The notes beneath the pieces were generated by a model. That model was given only the letters and a program-made list of their open reading frames with translations. It searched no databases and was not told the DNA's origin. A stretch of 53,954 nucleotides of DNA from Akkermansiaceae bacterium (GTDB taxonomy: Bacteria > Verrucomicrobiota > Verrucomicrobiia > Verrucomicrobiales > Akkermansiaceae): positions 1 to 53,954 of the forward strand of contig JALZUC010000036.1 in the NCBI GenBank assembly GCA_023301765.1, written 5' to 3'. The first letter of the stretch is position 1; each line of letters starts with the position of its first letter. The position numbers were made by a program, and so were the translations under genes. Below, in pieces: positions 52,930 to 53,954 of this stretch.

Positions 52930-53954
52930 TTAGTAGCCAGGCTCAACACTTACATTGAGTGCCTCACCATTTCTCTGTATGATAATACTAGTTGGAATTG
53001 CAACATCCTCATCAATATCAGTCTCACTACCATCATCGTTTATCAACCTCCAAGTTGCAGCAACACCAAAGCCACCTGAATTATAGTAATATCTGGAATA
53101 AGAACCGTTCGCCTGTTGGATCCAAATGATATCTGATCCAGCAGGTGATGCAGACACAGCTAATGTGTCTTCTAAATCGCTGTTTTGTAGAGTAGAACCA
53201 ACTGGAAATCCCGTCGATACATAATTGAAGTTGCCTGTTAGTGCAATTGTTGTAGCCGTAAGCTTCACGCTACCTGTAATTACAATATCAACATCATCTA
53301 CACCACTGGGCATTTGGACGAAAATAGCATCTACATATGGAATCACCACCTCATCTGCCTCAACAATAATTTCCGCCCCTCCGTTAGGTTGAATTTGTTG
53401 CCAAGCTGCACCTTGCCCAAATCCACCTGTGTTATAATAATACCTGGAGAATCCATCTGCCGAAGCAGGGTCTTGGATTAGAATTTGAGCTGATGCAGCT
53501 ACTGAAGCAGATGCCGGCAAATTTGCGCTGTTAGTCTCCCCAAAGATATCAGCAATTGTAGCTGCTCGACGAATCTGATATTGGTCGCCTGCAACTAATC
53601 CCTGAGCTGCAAGATTGTCACCAGTCGTAATACCTGAGCCTGCCCACGTTGTAATATCTTGAGTAACGCCTATTAAATCTGTATTTGTGGCTTCTGTAAT
53701 CTCAAGAATATAAGTTACCCCTGTGGTCAATATGTTAGAAAAATTTGTATTGGTATTAGTTATCGTTGTTGCAGCAGTAGCAGTAAATGTACCCGTTGTG
53801 AGGATAGGCTGGTGAAGAGTAACTCCAATTAAGTTAAACTGCCCACTTTGCAATGTATGCGTTACAAACCCCACAGGGGCAGTGGTAGCCGAAGCGGAGG
53901 TATTCTGCGCAAACGCCCCGGCAGTGCCAAGAAGTAGAGCAGCTACTGTAGTCA
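52930..53954 (-). CDS. Secreted protein with two YYYN-GGFG repeat blocks, TIGR02597-like (5' end at window edge)
   Basis: The frame is open to the window edge (53954). The last two bases, read on the minus strand, are TG, so the ATG may be cut by the edge. Its visible start TTVAALLLGTAGAFAQ is a signal peptide. The body has two homologous blocks containing SRYYYNTGGFGQGAAW and SRYYYNSGGFGVAATW, about 120 residues apart. The pattern recalls the TIGR02597 family known from Verrucomicrobiota. It sits 46 bases upstream of a PEP-CTERM gene on the same strand. The GTG start at 53874 proposed by length alone is inside this frame and was rejected. Confidence 0.72.
   Translation of the reverse strand, partial: TTVAALLLGTAGAFAQNTSASATTAPVGFVTHTLQSGQFNLIGVTLHQPILTTGTFTATAATTITNTNTNFSNILTTGVTYILEITEATNTDLIGVTQDITTWAGSGITTGDNLAAQGLVAGDQYQIRRAATIADIFGETNSANLPASASVAASAQILIQDPASADGFSRYYYNTGGFGQGAAWQQIQPNGGAEIIVEADEVVIPYVDAIFVQMPSGVDDVDIVITGSVKLTATTIALTGNFNYVSTGFPVGSTLQNSDLEDTLAVSASPAGSDIIWIQQANGSYSRYYYNSGGFGVAATWRLINDDGSETDIDEDVAIPTSIIIQRNGEALNVSVEPGY

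Overview
The window looks like chromosomal DNA from a member of the Verrucomicrobiota, probably a marine or sediment lineage, of moderate G+C content. Pointers are a PEP-CTERM protein (52245-52883) next to a secreted protein with repeated YYYN-GGFG blocks (52930-53954), a C-terminal DLDGISNLLEYAFGGNP block (40770-42365), an SHD1-like domain joined to a zinc metalloprotease (9749-11005), a secreted Cys-type sulfatase with a C-terminal extension, a Tat-exported xylose-isomerase-like protein and an LptD/OstA protein (Gram-negative outer membrane). Confident starts mostly lack Shine-Dalgarno sequences, and several have a -10-like hexamer only 6-7 bases upstream, which suggests leaderless mRNAs. 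The genus is not established.

Layout. 1-5.8 kb: two minus-strand ABC export-type operons (one with a histidine-rich partner, one with a zinc-ribbon membrane protein) around a Na+/Ca2+ exchanger. 5.9-9.7 kb: xseA diverging from glycyl-tRNA synthetase, then rlmH and a 59-residue lipoprotein gene. 9.7-17.4 kb: secreted metalloprotease, rhomboid protease, cobalamin adenosyltransferase, xylose-isomerase-like protein, queE, pilT and conserved unknowns. 17.4-21.4 kb: an amino-sugar operon (nagB fused to a degenerate PIG-L domain, a ROK-like kinase, and a separate PIG-L deacetylase with intact metal motifs). 21.5-28.1 kb: dus, DUF502, penicillin-binding protein 2, then a TPP riboswitch with its terminator ahead of thiC. 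28.1-32.6 kb: a broken antitoxin-like gene, a DUF3127 protein with an SSB-like tail, a sulfatase and an MsbA-like ABC transporter. 32.7-38.8 kb: rpmB, a VanZ-like protein, trxA, a proline-rich membrane protein, a LysM protein and a HerA-like ATPase. 38.8-40.7 kb: a decayed IS3-family element that truncates an ICMT/DCC-type gene. 40.7-54 kb: a trypsin-like secreted protein, recA with a long basic N-terminal extension and a candidate LexA site, an MBL hydrolase, a YqjD/YqjE/YqjK-like cluster, lptD, a nitroreductase, mtnP, two divergent L,D-transpeptidase-family genes, and the PEP-CTERM gene and its neighbour.

Most of the window is core metabolism and envelope biology. No CRISPR array, prophage, tRNA, rRNA or complete defence system was seen. 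The observations most worth following are the split of function in the nagB/PIG-L operon, the predicted leaderless and SD-less gene starts, the RecA extension with its LexA-like site, the antitoxin pseudogene and the internally deleted IS3 element. Starts were moved inward to an ATG where the longest open frame began at an upstream TTG or GTG.
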